Shown: piece after piece, positions 62,007 through 64,000 of the stretch
Position numbering within the stretch: the stretch's first letter is position 1
Layout: each line of letters begins with the position of its first letter
NCBI RefSeq assembly: GCF_022829405.1
Contig: NZ_JAKSXW010000133.1
Coordinates: 186,001-250,000, forward strand
Length of the DNA: 64,000 nt
DNA from: Methylobacterium sp. J-076
GTDB lineage: Bacteria; Pseudomonadota; Alphaproteobacteria; Rhizobiales; Beijerinckiaceae
Direction: 5' to 3'
Program-made: the position numbers and the translations under genes
The notes under the pieces: model-generated
Told to the model about the DNA's origin: nothing
Databases searched by the model: none
The model's input: only the letters and a program-made list of their open reading frames with translations

Positions 62007-64000
62007 TCAGTGTCGAGGCACCAGGGCCTCGTCCAGCACACGGATCACATGCACGGCGTCGCGGCCGAGCCCGTCATGGATCTGGTGGCGGCAGCTGGTG
62101 CCGTCGGCGACGACGAGGTCGTCCGGCCCCGCCCCGCGCAGGGCCGGGAACAGGGACAGCTCCGCCATGGCGAGGGACACGTCCACCGTCTCCTTGCCGT
62201 AGCCGAACGCCCCGGCCATGCCGCAGCAGCTCGACTCGATCGGCCGGACGTCGAGCCCCGGCACGGCGCGCAGCATCGCCTCCACCGTGCCCATCATTCC
62301 GAAGGACTTCTGGTGGCAATGGCCATGCAGGTGCGCCAATCGGCCGCCCTGGTGGACGAAGGGCAGGCTGATGCGCCCCGCCGAGAGGTCGCGCATCAGC
62401 AGCTCCTCGATCAGCAGCGACCGCTCGGCCAGCACCGCCGCCTCCTCCCCCGGCAGCAGGGCCAGGAACTCGTCGCGGAAGGTGAGCAGGCAGGACGGCT
62501 CCAGCCCCACCACCCGCGCGCCGGCCCGGACATAGGGCAACAGCGCGTCGAGGGTGCGCTTCGCCTCCGCCCGCGCCCGGTCGGTCTGGCCCGAGGCGAG
62601 CCACGTCCGCCCGCAGCAGAGGGGCCGGCGGCCCTTGGCGGGGAAGACCCGGTGCAGCCGGTAGCCGGCGGCGACGAGCACCCGTTCGGCCGCCTCCAGG
62701 TTCTCCCGCTCGAAGGCGCGGTTGAAGGTGTCGCCGAACAGGATGACGTCGCGGAAGTCGCCGGTCACGTCGGAGGGGTGGGCCGGCTCGCCGACCTCCT
62801 TCCACGGCCGCCGCCAGACGGGCAGGCTGCGCTTGGCCGAGAGGCCGGCGACCCGCTCGGAGGCCGCCGCCAGGACCGGATACCGGTCCCGCAGGTTGAG
62901 GAGCGGGGCCAGCCGGGCGGCGACCCCCGCGTAGTGCGGCATCAGGCCGATCAGCCGGTCCTTCAGGGGCAGGCCGTGGCGGGCGTGGTAGTGGTGCAGG
63001 AACTCGACCTTCATCTTCGCCATGTCGACGCCGGTCGGGCATTCCCGGCGGCACGCCTTGCACGAGACGCAGAGGTCCATCGTCCGCTTCATCGCGGGGC
63101 TGGTGAAGGCATCGGTGCCGAGCTGGCCGGAGATGGCGAGGCGCAGGGAGTTCGCCCGGCCGCGGGTGAGGTGCTGCTCCTCCTTCGTCACCCGGTAGGA
63201 CGGGCACATCGCCCCGCCCGCGAGCTTCCGGCAGGTGCCGTTGTTGTTGCACATCTCCACGGCGCCGCCGAAGCCGCCCCAATCCGACCAGTCGAGGGCG
63301 GTCCTGGCCGGGGCCGTCACGGCGTAGTCCGGCTTGAACCGGAACAGGCTGCGGTCGTCCATCCGCAGGGGGCGGACGATCTTGCCGGGGTTGAGGTGGT
63401 TCTGCGGGTCGAACCCGTCCTTCACCGCCTCGAAGGCGCGGGCCAGGGTCGCCCCGAACAGGGGCTCGACGAATTCCGAGCGGGAGATCCCGTCGCCGTG
63501 CTCGCCGGAATACGAGCCCTTGTAGCGGCGGACCAGCTCCGAGGTCTCCTCGGCGATGGCGCGCATCTTGGCGACGTCGCCCCCGCGCTTCATGTCGAGG
63601 ATCGGGCGGACGTGCAGGCAACCCACCGAGGCGTGGGCGTACCACGTGCCCCGGGTGCCGTGCTTCGTGAACACCTCCGTCACCGCGTCGGTGTAGTCGG
63701 CGAGGTGTTCGAGGGGCACCGCGCAGTCCTCGATGAACGAGACCGGCTTCGCGTCGCCCTTCATCGACATCATGATGTTGAGGCAGGCTTCCCGCACCTC
63801 CCAGACCGGCTTCTGCCGGGCGGGCTCGATCACCTCCACCACGGCGCCGGGGAAGCCGTGGTCGGCCATGCAGGCGTCGAGGCGCCTGAGGTCGCGCTTC
63901 AGGGCGGCGAGGTCGTCGCCCGCGAACTCGGCGAGCAGCAGGCAGTTCGGCTGCCCGCGGGTGATGTCGGCGAGCGTCGTGCGGAACAGGGGGATGTCGG
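62007..64000 (-). CDS. FAD-linked oxidase with Fe-S and CCG domains (YdiJ-like), partial
   Basis: C-terminal 664 residues of a large flavin enzyme; the frame is open at the right edge, so the 5' part and the FAD-binding domain are outside. It has the FAD-linked oxidase C-terminal part (GSYSGEHGDGISRSEFVEP, HLNPGKIVRP), then two 4Fe-4S motifs (CNNNGTCRKL and CVSCKACRRECPTG), then CCG domains with GHCHQKSF and ESSCCGMAGAFGYG. Architecture matches E. coli YdiJ, a D-2-hydroxyglutarate dehydrogenase, and D-lactate or glycolate oxidase relatives. Substrate unknown. Probably donates electrons to the respiratory chain. Confidence 0.93.
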   Translation of the reverse strand, partial: DIPLFRTTLADITRGQPNCLLLAEFAGDDLAALKRDLRRLDACMADHGFPGAVVEVIEPARQKPVWEVREACLNIMMSMKGDAKPVSFIEDCAVPLEHLADYTDAVTEVFTKHGTRGTWYAHASVGCLHVRPILDMKRGGDVAKMRAIAEETSELVRRYKGSYSGEHGDGISRSEFVEPLFGATLARAFEAVKDGFDPQNHLNPGKIVRPLRMDDRSLFRFKPDYAVTAPARTALDWSDWGGFGGAVEMCNNNGTCRKLAGGAMCPSYRVTKEEQHLTRGRANSLRLAISGQLGTDAFTSPAMKRTMDLCVSCKACRRECPTGVDMAKMKVEFLHHYHARHGLPLKDRLIGLMPHYAGVAARLAPLLNLRDRYPVLAAASERVAGLSAKRSLPVWRRPWKEVGEPAHPSDVTGDFRDVILFGDTFNRAFERENLEAAERVLVAAGYRLHRVFPAKGRRPLCCGRTWLASGQTDRARAEAKRTLDALLPYVRAGARVVGLEPSCLLTFRDEFLALLPGEEAAVLAERSLLIEELLMRDLSAGRISLPFVHQGGRLAHLHGHCHQKSFGMMGTVEAMLRAVPGLDVRPIESSCCGMAGAFGYGKETVDVSLAMAELSLFPALRGAGPDDLVVADGTSCRHQIHDGLGRDAVHVIRVLDEALVPRH

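Noticed and set aside
1..64000. CRISPR arrays, prophage or transposase genes
   Set aside because: No regularly spaced repeats and no integrase, transposase or phage structural proteins were recognised on either strand.

Overview
The window is a GC-rich chromosomal stretch with the gene content of an alphaproteobacterial methylotroph, most likely a Methylobacterium/Methylorubrum or a close relative. The main evidence is a tetrahydromethanopterin (H4MPT)-linked formaldehyde oxidation island (fae, mch, mtdB, mptG, fhcBADC) next to a pqqA-pqqB-pqqCD-pqqE cluster with the pqqC/pqqD fusion. Taxonomy is inferred from gene content and order, not from a marker search. No insertion sequence, phage, plasmid or CRISPR signature was seen.

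Layout. 1-14 kb is housekeeping: the 3' part of a Rel/SpoT alarmone gene, a NYN-domain protein, peroxiredoxin, smpB-dapA, a lytic transglycosylase, metX-metW, hisC-tyrosine dehydrogenase, and a Phd/PemK-like toxin-antitoxin pair. 14-22 kb holds plsC, an RND efflux pair, a rhodanese, a glycosyltransferase and tRNA-Pro(GGG). 22-29 kb holds a SAF-domain oxidoreductase, a bestrophin-like protein and the fatty acid cluster fabD-fabG-acpP-fabF. 29-35 kb is envelope and miscellaneous: a YidB-like protein, a BON/OmpA-like protein, an Uup-type ABC-F ATPase and a PHA-granule-type protein.

35-42 kb (minus strand) is mptG-mtdB-ATP-grasp-mch-ATP-grasp-CitG-like-fae. Fae condenses formaldehyde with H4MPT, MtdB oxidises methylene-H4MPT and Mch hydrolyses methenyl-H4MPT. 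MptG, two ATP-grasp ligases and the CitG-like protein probably build the cofactors. 42.9-47.5 kb (plus strand) is fhcB-fhcA-fhcD-fhcC, the formyltransferase/hydrolase complex that releases formate. 48-55 kb is a two-component system, then the pqq genes (cofactor of methanol dehydrogenase) and two co-directional secreted-protein genes. 55-57 kb is folP-folB-folK. 57-64 kb is a TRAP transporter, two GntR/FCD regulators and an FAD/Fe-S dehydrogenase cut by the window end, which looks like a locus for uptake and oxidation of a 2-hydroxy acid.

Non-coding structure worth attention: two full copies of a ~195-bp element with 26-27-bp terminal inverted repeats, plus a half copy; a 92-bp REP-like palindrome inside the fhc operon with degenerate relatives elsewhere; a 114-bp palindrome between the CitG-like and ATP-grasp genes; a perfect 22-bp palindrome upstream of fhcB; and two perfect DnaA-box sequences 57 bp apart in the plsC upstream-side gap. 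Most C1 genes have known counterparts, so novelty is more likely in the repeats, the DnaA boxes, the unassigned cofactor genes and the two genes coupled to pqqE.
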